From Trichosporon coremiiforme (taxonomy: Eukaryota; Basidiomycota; Tremellomycetes; Trichosporonales; Trichosporonaceae), in contig BCJJ01000034.1 of assembly GCA_039545355.1 (NCBI GenBank), positions 1 to 64,000 on the forward strand: DNA of 64,000 nucleotides, read 5' to 3'. A program made the position numbers and the translations under genes. Position 1 is the stretch's first letter, and each line of letters begins with the position of its first letter. This document shows positions 1-9,063 of this stretch, in pieces. The notes under the pieces were generated by a model that saw nothing but the letters and a program-made list of their open reading frames with translations, searched no databases and was not told the origin of the DNA.

Positions 1-130
1 GTTGCATGAGTTATGGATCAGAACATGAGCCACGGCGAGGTTGACGATGACGGGACCGTGCGCATCCGTTCGACTTAACCTGTGACCCTAGTTTATACAG
101 ACAGGACGAGTTCAACGATACAGATAGCTG

Positions 131-460
131 CTAGAGATACGTCTTCCATTTCGGGAGTGGCAGATGGCCCCAAGGCAGCGTGCGACGCACCTCGGGGTCG
201 GAGTACAGTCTGAGTTTTCCGCCTCTGTTGGGGTTCGATCGCGGCGTCTCGGAAGGCGTGATGTGGTCGAGCATCTTGCCCCCCGGATGGATGAACGTGA
301 TATCGGGAAAGTCGTCCACTAAGTCGAAGTTTACGAGGGCAGGGATACGCCTCGTCAGAACGATCGGCCCGGTGATGATGGAGAGGAAGGCCCGGAAGTT
401 GGTATGTTCGAAGGCGAGGAACTCGAAAACTCGATAGCCTTGCTGGTCGTAGTAGTACAT
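131..460 (-). CDS. Unrecognised small protein, tandem paralog copy A
   Basis: Intronless frame of 109 residues, ATG at 460, TAG at 131. I do not recognise the family. It shares a clear pattern with the copies at 700-1032 and 1083-1778: a start with consecutive aromatics and Asp (MYYYD), then FEHT about 17 residues on, a central DDFPDIT followed by PGGKM, an S-x-TP, then LYS/LYLS and a C-terminal LPLP. There is no signal peptide; a moderately hydrophobic stretch (about residues 24-36) is too weak to call a membrane segment. The copies lie head to tail on one strand, so local duplication is the likely origin. An upstream ATG (497-495) opens a different frame that overlaps the gene. That the frame is real is inferred from conservation between copies; function unknown. 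Confidence 0.65.
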   Translation of the reverse strand: MYYYDQQGYRVFEFLAFEHTNFRAFLSIITGPIVLTRRIPALVNFDLVDDFPDITFIHPGGKMLDHITPSETPRSNPNRGGKLRLYSDPEVRRTLPWGHLPLPKWKTYL

Positions 461-699
461 GGCCGAAGGAGATGATGAGAAGTCGAAGTGCAGTCATTGC
501 CTCGTACCTCAGATACTATGCTTTCTGGTCACGAAGCTTAAAGAGCGAGCAGAACTTGGCCGGGGCCTCGTCGCTTTAGGAGCACATGTGATCGCACGCT
601 TGGTAGGCAAAGCGTCGTTGTAGGGTTCCCTCTTCGTTGTAGAGCATGGTCGCAAGAGAGATTGAGAGCTCGTCATCACACAACGAATGCATCTCCTAG

Positions 700-1032
700 C
701 TAGGTCTGATCGCGAGGCTGGACCAGGGTACGGAACTTCGGCAGAGGCTTCGCAACCTTTGCGGCGAGGTCGGGGTCACTTGATAGCAACAGCTCCTGGC
801 CAGGAGCAGCTAAGGGCACATCGGACGCCACGATGTTGGGAAGCATCTGGCCGCCAGGCCAGATAAAGGTGATGTCCGGGAAGTCGTCCGGTGCCCCGTG
901 CATCCCGAAGAGATACGAGCGGCGAAGGACGATGGGCCAGGTAAGCATGCACAGAACGGTTCGGATCGGCGTGTGCTCGAATGCGTGGAAGGCGAAGCGC
1001 TGGTCGAGGGTTTCTTTGTCGTAGTAGAACAT
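700..1032 (-). CDS. Unrecognised small protein, tandem paralog copy B
   Basis: Intronless frame of 110 residues, ATG at 1032, TAG at 700. Second copy of the family: MFYYD start, FEHT, DDFPDIT, PGGQM in place of PGGKM, and a leucine-serine run where the others have LYLS. It is the most divergent copy in its C-terminal third and lacks the final LPLP. The 5' leader resembles that of copy C (a pyrimidine-rich stretch with an out-of-frame ATG about 38 nt upstream), so the duplicated unit included the leader. Function unknown; no catalytic motif seen. Confidence 0.62.
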   Translation of the reverse strand: MFYYDKETLDQRFAFHAFEHTPIRTVLCMLTWPIVLRRSYLFGMHGAPDDFPDITFIWPGGQMLPNIVASDVPLAAPGQELLLSSDPDLAAKVAKPLPKFRTLVQPRDQT

Positions 1033-1082
1033 GGTGAGTCGAGAGATGGGATGAGGAGAGGTGTTGCATGAAGACTACGAGC

Positions 1083-1778
1083 CTAAAAGGGCGGGGGGTA
1101 CATGGGGAGAGGTAGCCACCCATAGTCGAAGCATCCGGGCTCGGTGGACAGATACAACTTCCTATCGGGGGGTGGAACGTGTGGAACGGGGGTATGAGAT
1201 ACCATCACGTCTGGCATCATCTTGCCGCCTGGTCGAACGACAGTGATGTCGGGAAAGTCGTCTGGAGCTCCGCTGCCCCCGAAGTGGCCCGCTCGCCGAT
1301 AGAGGATATGGTAGGTGAACAGGTGGGGCCAACTCCGAAAGAATGTATGCTCGAACGCCTGGGATTCGAAAAGTCGTCTGCCTGTCTTGGTGTCGTAGTA
1401 GTACATGGTGCATAAGGAGTAGGAGAAGTAAGGGATGCATAAAGTAAAATACCACATCCCACGGAGCTTGGGCAGGGGCGGCCACCCCTCGTTGATATAC
1501 TCGGGGCTGGTTGACAGATAGAGTTTCTGATCAGGCTTGGGGAGTGGAGTCTCAGACACCATGATCCCAGGGTGCGGTTTCCCACCGGGTCTGATGATTG
1601 TGATGTCTGGAAAGTCGTCGGCGAAGTTGCACGCGGGCAGCATCGCGCCCCGACCTCGTAGCATTAAGTAGGCAACGGGGCTGGTGAGGATCATGAGGCA
1701 GCCGCGGAGAAATGTGTACTCGCAGGCCCACAACTCGAAGACTCGATGGCCTGTCTCAGTGTCGTAGTAGTAGACCAT
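1083..1778 (-). CDS. Two fused copies (D and C) of the tandem small-protein family
   Basis: One open frame covers two family units. Unit D starts at ATG 1778 (MVYYYD) and carries DDFPDIT, PGGK, S-x-TP and LYLS. Its expected stop after LPKL is missing, and the frame runs through 16 spacer residues into unit C, which has its own ATG at 1406 (MYYYD) and ends at 1083. Read whole it is 231 residues with two domains; otherwise C is a 107-residue gene and D a copy that lost its stop. The frame is open up to 1892, but the ATG at 1778 matches the starts of the other copies. The spacer codes for WYFTLCIPYFSYSLC, which resembles translated leader more than protein, so I slightly favour two ancestral genes fused by stop loss. 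Confidence 0.6.
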   Translation of the reverse strand: MVYYYDTETGHRVFELWACEYTFLRGCLMILTSPVAYLMLRGRGAMLPACNFADDFPDITIIRPGGKPHPGIMVSETPLPKPDQKLYLSTSPEYINEGWPPLPKLRGMWYFTLCIPYFSYSLCTMYYYDTKTGRRLFESQAFEHTFFRSWPHLFTYHILYRRAGHFGGSGAPDDFPDITVVRPGGKMMPDVMVSHTPVPHVPPPDRKLYLSTEPGCFDYGWLPLPMYPPPF

Positions 1779-1892
1779 GATAACGGGAGCGTGATTGGCA
1801 GGGCGGAGGTGGAATGGGTAGTTTAATTTCAGCATAGGCCCAAATATGTATCGTCCCGACACTGCATCGACATAACTCACATCACCTGACAT

Positions 1893-2210
1893 CGCTGTCG
1901 AGTGGTCCGAACTCTATTCCCGCCGAACCAGGACGCAAGCGTTCAGCCGTGCCGAGTGGCTGACGTAGTTGTGAGAGGTGTAACACTCCTCGGTGTGAAA
2001 CGCCAGGCACACCTAGTCCCGGGCACCATGCACACCCTCTGCTCCACACACATGCACACGACGACGTCCCCAACATGCATGTTCAACGCAAGTGGCATTC
2101 CGGCGAGCATCCCGGCACACCCCAGTCGTCTTCGATCCTCGTTCCGATCTCCTCGCGTCGGCGATCAGCCGCCGGCGCGCGCAGCCATCAGCGAGCTCCT
2201 CTGGACCAGC
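1893..2210. other. Non-coding stretch upstream of the small-protein cluster
   Basis: No supported gene. It should hold the promoter of the fused D/C gene on the minus strand and the 5' flank of the tRNA-like gene at 2211. No TATA box or repeat stood out. Confidence 0.4.
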
Positions 2211-2293
2211 GCCCCTATAGTATAATGGTCAGTACGCGAGTCTCATAGCTCCTCTGCTATCTCTAGATCTCAGTTCGATTCTGAGTGGGGGCA
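2211..2293 (+). tRNA. tRNA with CAT anticodon (Met-like), probable 11-nt intron; anticodon uncertain
   Basis: Acceptor stem GCCCCTA pairs with TGGGGGC, followed by discriminator A. D-arm GTAT/GTAC with AATGGTCA loop, T-arm CTCAG-TTCGATT-CTGAG and a T5 tract at 2302 as Pol III terminator all fit a tRNA. Removing 11 nt after position 37 leaves the loop CTCATAA, the same as yeast elongator tRNA-Met, including the U31-U39 mismatch. Only three of five anticodon-stem pairs form (C27-U43 also fails), and the D-arm looks more like Asp or Glu tRNA. A CTC reading or a decayed gene is possible. Confidence 0.5.
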
Positions 2294-2675
2294 CGGAATC
2301 CTTTTTCTGGCCCTTCGGGCGTCCCCCGTGAAGCCTGGAGGGGCTTGAGTGCAGTAGAGAAGTATTGAGACGCAGGGGTCGCAGGGAGCCGATAGATGCC
2401 AGCTGGGAAGTAAGGCGCTGACGAACGGGTGCAAACGCGCCGTACCATACATCTAATATGCGCAGACCACGTTAAACACGCTTCGCTCCCCTCTGGTGTG
2501 GGCGTCACGCCCTCACAAAGGCTTTACGCGCCGCAAAAGAAGTATGAGAAATTCAGGAAAATGTCTGGAAATCAGGAAATGGCGTCCTCGCACCACGCCC
2601 GTCCTCACTCGACCAATCCTGCCCGTCCCAACACTTCTTCTTCGTCCAACGCGCACAGGAGAGGAACCAAAAGAG
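2294..2675. other. Spacer between two tRNA genes
   Basis: The T-rich terminator of the 2211 tRNA is at its left edge. No protein gene supported; short open frames here show no family or signal. Confidence 0.4.
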
Positions 2676-2754
2676 TACATCCAGGGGGAATCGAACCCCC
2701 ACCGCATCCACTCGCTCGTGGCAAGGATGCATGATACCATTTCACCATAGATGT
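2676..2754 (-). tRNA. tRNA-Gly(GCC) with an 8-nt intron
   Basis: Acceptor ACATCTA pairs with TGGATGT plus discriminator A, D-arm GTGA/TCAT, T-arm GGGGG-TTCGATT-CCCCC. The anticodon stem is CATCC/GGATG. Between its halves are 15 nt instead of 7: TTGCCA, then eight extra bases (CGAGCGAG), then T. This is an intron at the canonical 37/38 position. The other three copies in the window (8723, 29413, 47696) have the plain 7-nt loop TTGCCAT. A CTCTTTT terminator follows, as at 8723 and 29413. Confidence 0.9.
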
Positions 2755-3061
2755 TGAGCGCCGCTCGGATCGAGCTCGCTGGCGGCCTGCGTGGCGGGGC
2801 TGTGATGTCCCTTACGTGTCAACGTGGCGGTCAAAGAAGAGGGACAAATTAGTAGGCTGGTGGTGGAGTGCAGCCCACAGTATAAGGTATAAATAGTCCA
2901 TTGCGGTGCTATACTATGCTACAGGTGTACGATACAGAGTCTAGAGGAAGAGAGAGACGAGGAGCTCACAGAGCCAAAGGAAAGAAAATCTAGGAGGAGA
3001 CGAGTCACGGGAAAGGGAAACATGGAGAGGGAATGAGAAAATAGAGAGTGCACGCAGCAGC
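2755..3061. other. Spacer between tRNA-Gly and a secreted-protein gene
   Basis: Probably 5' flank of the minus-strand tRNA-Gly and 3' UTR of the secreted-protein gene. Nothing else seen. Confidence 0.4.
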
Positions 3062-3937
3062 TTACGCCAGAAGCTGTTCGGCGCTCGTGATCTCACCATC
3101 GCCGACCCAGCACGTGTAGTAAGCGGTGAACTTGGCCTGCGCGCCCGCATCCTCCTTGCAGGCCGTCTCGCTGTTCCACTCAGTGGGGAGACAGATACCG
3201 TACCTCTTCCCATCGGGCCCCGTGATGGTGCCCTCATAAGCGTTGACCTGGTACGCGGCGTCGCGGTCCGGCCCCCCAACGTCCAAGTTAAGCGCGGTTT
3301 TCTCGTCCTTCCACTCGCCGGCCTTGGGCCACTCGCCGGTAGCGTACTTGCACCCATCGGCCTGGGAGCCGGGCACGGCGACAGCGACAACCTTGCCCTT
3401 CACGTTCTGCTGCCCGATGACGAATCCGTGTGCGTCAACGCAATCCGAGCTGCGGCGCGCGAGCCAGTCCAGCTGGTCACGGCTCAGTTTGACTGAGGGC
3501 GCCATGCCGCGCTTCCGCAGCGCGCGGAGAGCGCTGAGCGCGCGCCGACCGTTGCCGCCGTACCGCGCCTTGCAGCCCGCGACGCACTGCGCGTCCATGG
3601 TGCTGCCCTTGTCTCCGCTATTGAGGACGGAGGCGTAGCCCTCGAACGACTCCGTTGCGGTGGAGTTGGGTGTCTTCAGGAGCTCGTCGCAGCCCTGCAT
3701 GCACTTCGTGTAGTCGAGGGGGCCGTCGAGCCAGTTGGCAGGCTTCTTGGGCTCGACGCAGTTGGAAGCGCGGCCGTAGATTGTGCTGTAGGTGTGTGTG
3801 GAGGGGGTGCACTCTGCAGGTGTACCGGTAATGGTTGTGGCGAGACCACGGGCGGAGGGAATGGGGAGGCCGAAGACCTGGGTACAGGATACCAGGAGGA
3901 CACTCAGGAGAGCCAGGAGGGAGGGAAGGGTGAGCAT
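3062..3937 (-). CDS. Secreted cysteine-containing protein of unknown function
   Basis: Single exon of 291 residues, ATG at 3937. The first ~23 residues form a clear signal peptide (hydrophobic core LLALLSVLLVSC, then VFGLP). The mature part has about ten Cys, two paired within a short helix-like unit (C-x3-C spacing, near residues 79-83 and 117-121), suggesting disulphides. One N-x-S/T site (NST, near residue 91). Basic pairs cluster in the middle (GRRAL, LRKRG, ARRSS near residues 130-162), which could be Kex2-type cleavage points splitting the protein in two. No enzyme motif recognised. A TATATA-like element lies near 4050, about 110 bp upstream of the start. Confidence 0.75.
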   Translation of the reverse strand: MLTLPSLLALLSVLLVSCTQVFGLPIPSARGLATTITGTPAECTPSTHTYSTIYGRASNCVEPKKPANWLDGPLDYTKCMQGCDELLKTPNSTATESFEGYASVLNSGDKGSTMDAQCVAGCKARYGGNGRRALSALRALRKRGMAPSVKLSRDQLDWLARRSSDCVDAHGFVIGQQNVKGKVVAVAVPGSQADGCKYATGEWPKAGEWKDEKTALNLDVGGPDRDAAYQVNAYEGTITGPDGKRYGICLPTEWNSETACKEDAGAQAKFTAYYTCWVGDGEITSAEQLLA

Positions 3938-5191
3938 TGCGGTGGTTGCTTTCGTGTGGAAGAGCGCGAAGAAGGTAGTCTGGCAGACTGGTGAGAGGGT
4001 TGAGTGTTGCTGGCTTGCTGGTCTGCTCCGACCTGGTTGGGGCTGGAGTTATATACTCAGATCAATCTAGAATGTGCATCCCGTCACCACACACGCCGCC
4101 CACATCTTGAATGCCGGCCATTGCGAGATCACCAGCATCGAGCAGTGCTCCTCATAGCCGGTACAGTGCATTGAGCATAGCACAAGTGCAGCGCGTGCTG
4201 AAGCATTAGGGGTCGAAGAACAGCAAAGTACTGGAAGAAGCGGTATGGATGGTGGGAAGGTAGAGGTGGAATTGAGGTGAACGGCGAAGACCTGGCCGTT
4301 GACCAACCGCGATGTTCTTCATGCTGGGGGAACGAGTTTCAAGAGTTTCAAGACGAGCGCGCTGCAGCAGACACATCACGTGCATCTCAGGCATTTGGGC
4401 TCTACCACTTGACGCACTCAGCGTTGAGGAGCACAGCAAGCATGGAGCTGTGGTCAGCGGTGGTGAGCGGTGGTAGGGCCACAAAGCACCGCCTCTGGGC
4501 TCTCGGCGAGCTCAGCACAGCATTGTCGATTTCGGCCACTAACAACAGTATCGGCCATTTCGGCTGCTCTGCACAGCCAAGGACAACTATCAATGTATGC
4601 TGAAACGTCGGCGCCGCCTTTACCGCATTGCAATGCTGGTGTTTGAGCATGGCCGATACCTGTGAGGTCACACGCGCCGACTTGCTCAAGAAAGATTCCG
4701 GATAGGGATGCCGCAAATGCCGTTTCTGTGTCTCTGGTCGAATTCGTACCACTGGGCCAAGTTTCTACCAGAGGAAGACATTGGCTGTAAGATTGCTCGA
4801 GCTACATAGCAATCCAGAAGAGCGCTTCCGAATGACAGCCCGTTCATAGTACCGTTTGCAGATAGACGCACGCGCTAACACTCCAGGCTATGATGAGCAG
4901 CATCATCTACGTTCGCCGCTCTCTCGTGCTCTCTACTTTCCATCCCTAGTGTAGCTGCACCCGATGGCAAACCTCGCTCCCTACCTTGCAGAGGCGTTCT
5001 GGAGCTCAGGAGTCGCTGCATTGATCCGTGCATGGGCCAGGGTCGAATGCCAACAAGATGCTCGGATCAACACCGGGTAAACCACCGTGGGATTTCGTCA
5101 CCGGTCCGCCGGTTCAGCCCCGGCAATGGAAGCGACGCGTGAACGTGAACGTGCCCGGTGCTTTCATCTCCATCACATATTTCGATCCACC
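3938..5191. other. 1.25-kb non-coding region
   Basis: Contains the promoter of the minus-strand secreted protein (TATA-like site near 4050) and the promoter of the plus-strand membrane protein at 5192. Open frames of 80-116 codons occur on both strands between 4200 and 4900 but have no intron signals, signal peptides or known motifs. Confidence 0.4.
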
Positions 5192-5774
5192 ATGTCCGAA
5201 CATATCGAACAGATCGACGTCCTCAAGGTCTCTGACACGCCTTCCATCGACCCCGTCGACGTCCACCTGGACCATGTCGCTTCCATCGTGGTGCGTTTCC
5301 CTCTACACTTCCCTCCACCTCCCATCCTCGCCTTCCTTCCCCTCCACCGTCTCCGGCCCTTACTTTCCCCCTCACTGCCCCTCGCTATCCTTTGCTAGAT
5401 CCTTGGCGACTGCAGCTGACTCACAGATTATCGGCTTCACCCTCGCCATTCTCGCGATCACAGCAACGCTCGCAGCCTACCGCCTCGTCCGCGGTTTACA
5501 GCGCCGTCAATCCGGACACTACACGCCCGGCGAGCACCGGATCCTCTGGGCCGTCCTCGTCGTCGCAACAGCCTACGTCGGCCACAAGCTCTGGACCCGC
5601 CTGCACCTCGCCTTCCGCGTGCGCGACCTCTTCCTCGCGCCTGCGTTTGCGGCCGGCTTCCTCTGGTGCGCGCAGTGGTGGCTGCGCGAGGAGCAGCTGC
5701 GGTTTGCCGAGTATGACGCGCAGGACGCCAAGGCGAAGCTGGCGGCTAAGAAGGGGGGGAAGAAGGTCGAGTAA
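5192..5774 (+). CDS. Small three-pass membrane protein with KKxx ER-retrieval tail
   Basis: Two exons, 5192-5290 and 5427-5774, joined in frame across a 136-nt GTGCGT...CACAG intron; 148 residues. The first 33 residues are acidic and soluble (MSEHIEQIDVLKVSD). Three hydrophobic segments follow: FTLAILAITATLAAYRLV, WAVLVVATAYVGHKLW and LFLAPAFAAGFLWCAQWWL. The tail is Lys-rich and ends in KKVE, a canonical di-lysine (KKxx) COPI retrieval signal, so ER residence is likely. I do not recognise the family. It ends 88 bp from the convergent GNAT gene. Confidence 0.7.
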
Positions 5775-5862
5775 GCCCGAGCTCCGCGACGTCAAAGCGC
5801 AGCAACGCAATGCCGACGCACACCACAGTCTTTGTCTATATGCATAATGGTCTACCGGTCTA

Positions 5863-6786
5863 TCAGGCTTTACCCTCCCGCTTCAGCGCGGCCGAATTGT
5901 AGATCCACCCATAGTGACCACCTAGTCTCGTCCACCCGAAACTGCTGAAGAGCGCAGCCGAGGCATCGTTGTCCTCCTCGATGTAGCAGTATCGCGGGAT
6001 ACCCCGCTGCGTCTCGCGATCGACGTGTCGGCGGAGAACGGCCTTCGCGAGACCCTTCCGCCTATACGCTGGCATCGTGTAGAGGGCGCCGATTGACCCG
6101 TCGCCATGCGTGAACACCCAGACCTGCACCCGGCCCTCACTATCCCTCAAGACCGTAGCGCAATGCGAGCGTTCGCGATAATAGTCGAGCGACCGGTACC
6201 CGCTACAGTCATGGAACTGGCGTCAGCAGTGCCACGAATGATAGCTTACGGTTTGCCCGTCTTCTGGCCGGCCCGTGTCAAATGTGAGACTCGCCAGATC
6301 GTCGGGCGCGTCGATGGTCGAGGCTCCCCACCCATCTCCCGGCGCGTAGACGTAGGTCGTATCCCGCTTCGGTGCGTCGAGGAGCTTGCGTACGGCCGGG
6401 CCGAACAGCTCAGGAACGGCGCCCCACACTGGCTGATCGGGATACTTCTCCATCATCTCTGTGATCGCTTCACAAACTTGCTCTTCCGCGCGCGCCAGCT
6501 GGGACCGCTGGACGTCGGACGGAGCACCGCTGAGGGCATGGTAGACCCGCTGCTGTTCCGAGGGCGCGGGGAGGGCTACGGTGACAAGCCAGTCGTATTC
6601 TCCGATGCCGAGGGTAGAGAGGTATGCTGTGTCGATTGTTCCGTTCGGGCAAGGAGGAAAGTTGGCATAGACGGGAGCAAGGGAGGGGTTGGACAGGAGC
6701 GTGCCCACGAAGACTATGCTGCTGGGGAACTGGGTCCGGAGCAGGGGGAGGAGCGTCGAGGCATCGGGGTGGGCGTGCAGCGGCAT
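5863..6786 (-). CDS. GNAT-family N-acetyltransferase
   Basis: Two exons, 6786-6250 and 6216-5863, around a 33-nt intron (GTAAGC ... CTGACGCCAG); 296 residues. The C-terminal ~95 residues show the GNAT fold signature: a beta strand leading to GALYTMPAYRRKGLAKAVL, where the RRKGLA loop binds acetyl-CoA pyrophosphate, then YCYIEEDNDASAALFSSFGW, the usual strand-Asn-helix end. The N-terminal two thirds is less conserved, as in fungal FR47-like or glycine N-acyltransferase-type proteins. Start chosen at the first ATG; the frame upstream has only non-ATG codons. Substrate unknown. Confidence 0.78.
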
Positions 6787-7243
6787 AGCGTTTGTTCGGG
6801 GGCAGCGCTGAGTCTCAAGAAGTACCAAGTGGTGCCGAGGTCAGAGTCAAGCGTTTAGGAGTAGCAGAGCTTGACGAGGCAACTCGAAAACAACTCGCGG
6901 CAATCTCGGACATGACCTGTGGGCGGATCGAATAAGGCACCCGACCTGGCGGCGCGGCGGCGGCGGCGAATTCCTCGGCGTGCCTTCCTGCGGTCTCGGC
7001 GCCGTGTCACACAGTCTGTTGTTGTTGTTGTTGTCAAGTATGCTTGTCATGCACATGCTTCGGATTGGCATTGAAGCATAGCTCGGCCAGTGGTATTGCA
7101 GATCTGGCGCACACGCCTCAACGCCATCCCACCTACCGAACAATGCTCCGGATCGGTGAGGTCTCAATCGCGAGGGTGTCGAAACGACTTGGCGCTAGTG
7201 ACCGGCGTTATCTCGCACCAGCCGTCATTCCACGAACGTGATC
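6787..7243. other. Divergent promoter region, GNAT gene and proline-rich gene
   Basis: 457 bp between two divergent starts. It includes a GTT/AAC triplet run near 7018-7033. No gene supported. Confidence 0.4.
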
Positions 7244-8422
7244 ATGTCTCCATCTCTTGATCGTTACTCACCATCGTCCACTCACTCATCAGACACAGCG
7301 GCAAACAGCACTATGCCGTCCTTCTTCGGACACGGGGCGCACGATCCCCGCCGGCCAAGGGGGAGTGGAGGACCACCTCCACTTCCTCCACGACAATCGA
7401 GCCCCGTCTCGACAACAGCAGCCGGAAGGCGCCTTCCCCCTCCTCTTCCACCTGGTCCTAAACCTGCTCCTCCCGACCAGAGACGACGGCTGCCTCCCCC
7501 CGTTCCACCTGTCCCACCCGTGCCCGCTGTCCCAACGGTCCTCGGCATGTCCGTCCCAGTCCCGCCAGCACCACCACCAGTCCCCGCTCCGCCCGCACGC
7601 ACTTTCCCTCCAAAGCCGACGTCTCCAACAACACTAGCAAGCATGGGACCCCTCCCGACCCCGCCAAGCTTCAGCGGCAGCAACTATGGTCCGCCGCCCA
7701 TCCCCCCGCGAACCGGCGCACAGTGCGCGCAAGGAGGCGCTGGATCTGGACCGCAAGCCTCAGAAGCCCAGAACAACCACAACAATCAGATCTACCACGG
7801 CCTCCACATTCAGGTCCCTCAGGCCCCACCGGCACAGGTCCACCCGCAAGCCCAGCCTGTTTCTCCCGCTCCTGCTCAGCCTGATCACCCGGCTCATCAG
7901 ACTCGATCGGAAGCAACGGCCCAGCCAGTGCAGGTGACGCAAGAGGAACAGGCGGTGCAGACACAGCACAACTGGGAAGCAGTCGAGGACGGAGACCCAG
8001 ACGAGCCCCCGCCCCCGCCATACTCCGAGACAGCCGCAAATGGGGAGCAGGTGCTGGACGAGCTGCACGACTCCCCGCAGGCTCCGCACGTCCAAGCCCA
8101 GCTGGCTACGCAACCTGTCCCTGCTCTCCAGATCCCTTCCGGCCCTCAGTTCCAAGCTCCCCAATCTCCACACGATCATTACTCCCCTCACGTTCCACAG
8201 GCGCCGACACCCGTCTCGCCGGGACACGCTCACGGAGGCACGCCGCTACCACACATACCTCACGTACCTCGCGTGCCGTCCATGCCGCCGATGCCCCCGA
8301 TGCCGGCTGTCCCGCAACTCAGCCAGCCACAACCGGAAGGAAGACGGCTTGGGTACCTCAACTCGGCGAATAGTCACTGGTCCGAGTCGCTGGCCCCTAT
8401 CGACAGGAGACAGCAGAGATAG
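7244..8422 (+). CDS. Proline-rich low-complexity protein with PPxY motif
   Basis: Single exon, 392 residues from the ATG at 7244. Composition is dominated by Pro, Ala, Gln and Ser. The N-terminal part holds repeated class II PxxP stretches (GGPPPLPPRQ, PIPPRTG), which bind SH3 domains in verprolin/WIP-like proteins; the middle has DEPPPPPYSE, a PPxY motif for WW domains. There is no WH2 motif, membrane segment or signal peptide. The C-terminus (RRLGYLNSANSHWSE) is more complex and may be the conserved part. A scaffold or adaptor role is plausible but not shown. Confidence 0.65.
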   Translation: MSPSLDRYSPSSTHSSDTAANSTMPSFFGHGAHDPRRPRGSGGPPPLPPRQSSPVSTTAAGRRLPPPLPPGPKPAPPDQRRRLPPPVPPVPPVPAVPTVLGMSVPVPPAPPPVPAPPARTFPPKPTSPTTLASMGPLPTPPSFSGSNYGPPPIPPRTGAQCAQGGAGSGPQASEAQNNHNNQIYHGLHIQVPQAPPAQVHPQAQPVSPAPAQPDHPAHQTRSEATAQPVQVTQEEQAVQTQHNWEAVEDGDPDEPPPPPYSETAANGEQVLDELHDSPQAPHVQAQLATQPVPALQIPSGPQFQAPQSPHDHYSPHVPQAPTPVSPGHAHGGTPLPHIPHVPRVPSMPPMPPMPAVPQLSQPQPEGRRLGYLNSANSHWSESLAPIDRRQQR

Positions 8423-8722
8423 AATGCATACTCCTATTTAGAGTCCTCTGCGCGCTGATGCCCCTAACGTTGACTGAAATGAGACGGAGGGCGTGCCTCC
8501 ACGAGTCCGTTCCACGCCCAACCTTTAAAGCTACCCTCCAAGGTCTACAGCCCTCACTACAGATAGTACCAGCGCGTTTCAAGCCTCTGAGACTCTGCAT
8601 CACCTCTGCACGGCCCCACATCACCGCGAACGAGTGAGGGTGAGAGAGTACATCACCGCTGCGCACTCCTAAACTCTCAAGGAATCACCGACCAACTCTG
8701 GTTCAGTGGTAAAACGTCCATA
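8423..8722. other. Spacer before tRNA-Gly, with an A-box-like tRNA remnant
   Basis: Probably 3' UTR of the proline-rich gene. At about 8698-8715 the bases TGGTTCAGTGGTAAAAC resemble the D-arm (A box) of a conventional tRNA-Gly and sit just upstream of the intact gene at 8723; the rest of a second tRNA is absent. Confidence 0.35.
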
Positions 8723-8793
8723 ACATCTATGGTGAAATGGTATCATGCATCCTTGCCATGGATGCGGTGGGGGTTCGATTCCCCCTGGATGTA
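8723..8793 (+). tRNA. tRNA-Gly(GCC), intronless
   Basis: 71 nt. Acceptor ACATCTA/TGGATGT, D-arm GTGA/TCAT, anticodon stem CATCC/GGATG around TTGCCAT (anticodon GCC), T-arm GGGGG/CCCCC, discriminator A. Followed by CTCTTTT. The 5' flank AACGTCCATA is shared with the copy at 47696. Confidence 0.93.
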
Positions 8794-9063
8794 CTCTTTT
8801 GCATGCGTGTTCTGTGCATGCAGGATAGACAGCGAGCCAGAGCGTCGTCGCAACGACGGGATGGAGGGAAGGTTGGTCGCGCAGACCAAGTAGGTGGTTG
8901 AAGTTTCGGAATTTTGGTTCCGTTTGTTTGGTTCCGCCGATCCTGGACCTTGACACGAAGTCGACAGATGATGAGGTTCGTGGTGAGGTCTCTCCTATCC
9001 GCATATAGCGGGACCACAGATGCTGCCTAAGCTCTGCCCAAGGGAAGTTGTGCTGAGTAGGGC

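Noticed and set aside
8696..8715. Second tRNA-Gly upstream of the one at 8723
   Set aside because: Only an A-box-like piece is present; no acceptor, anticodon or T arm follows before the next gene.
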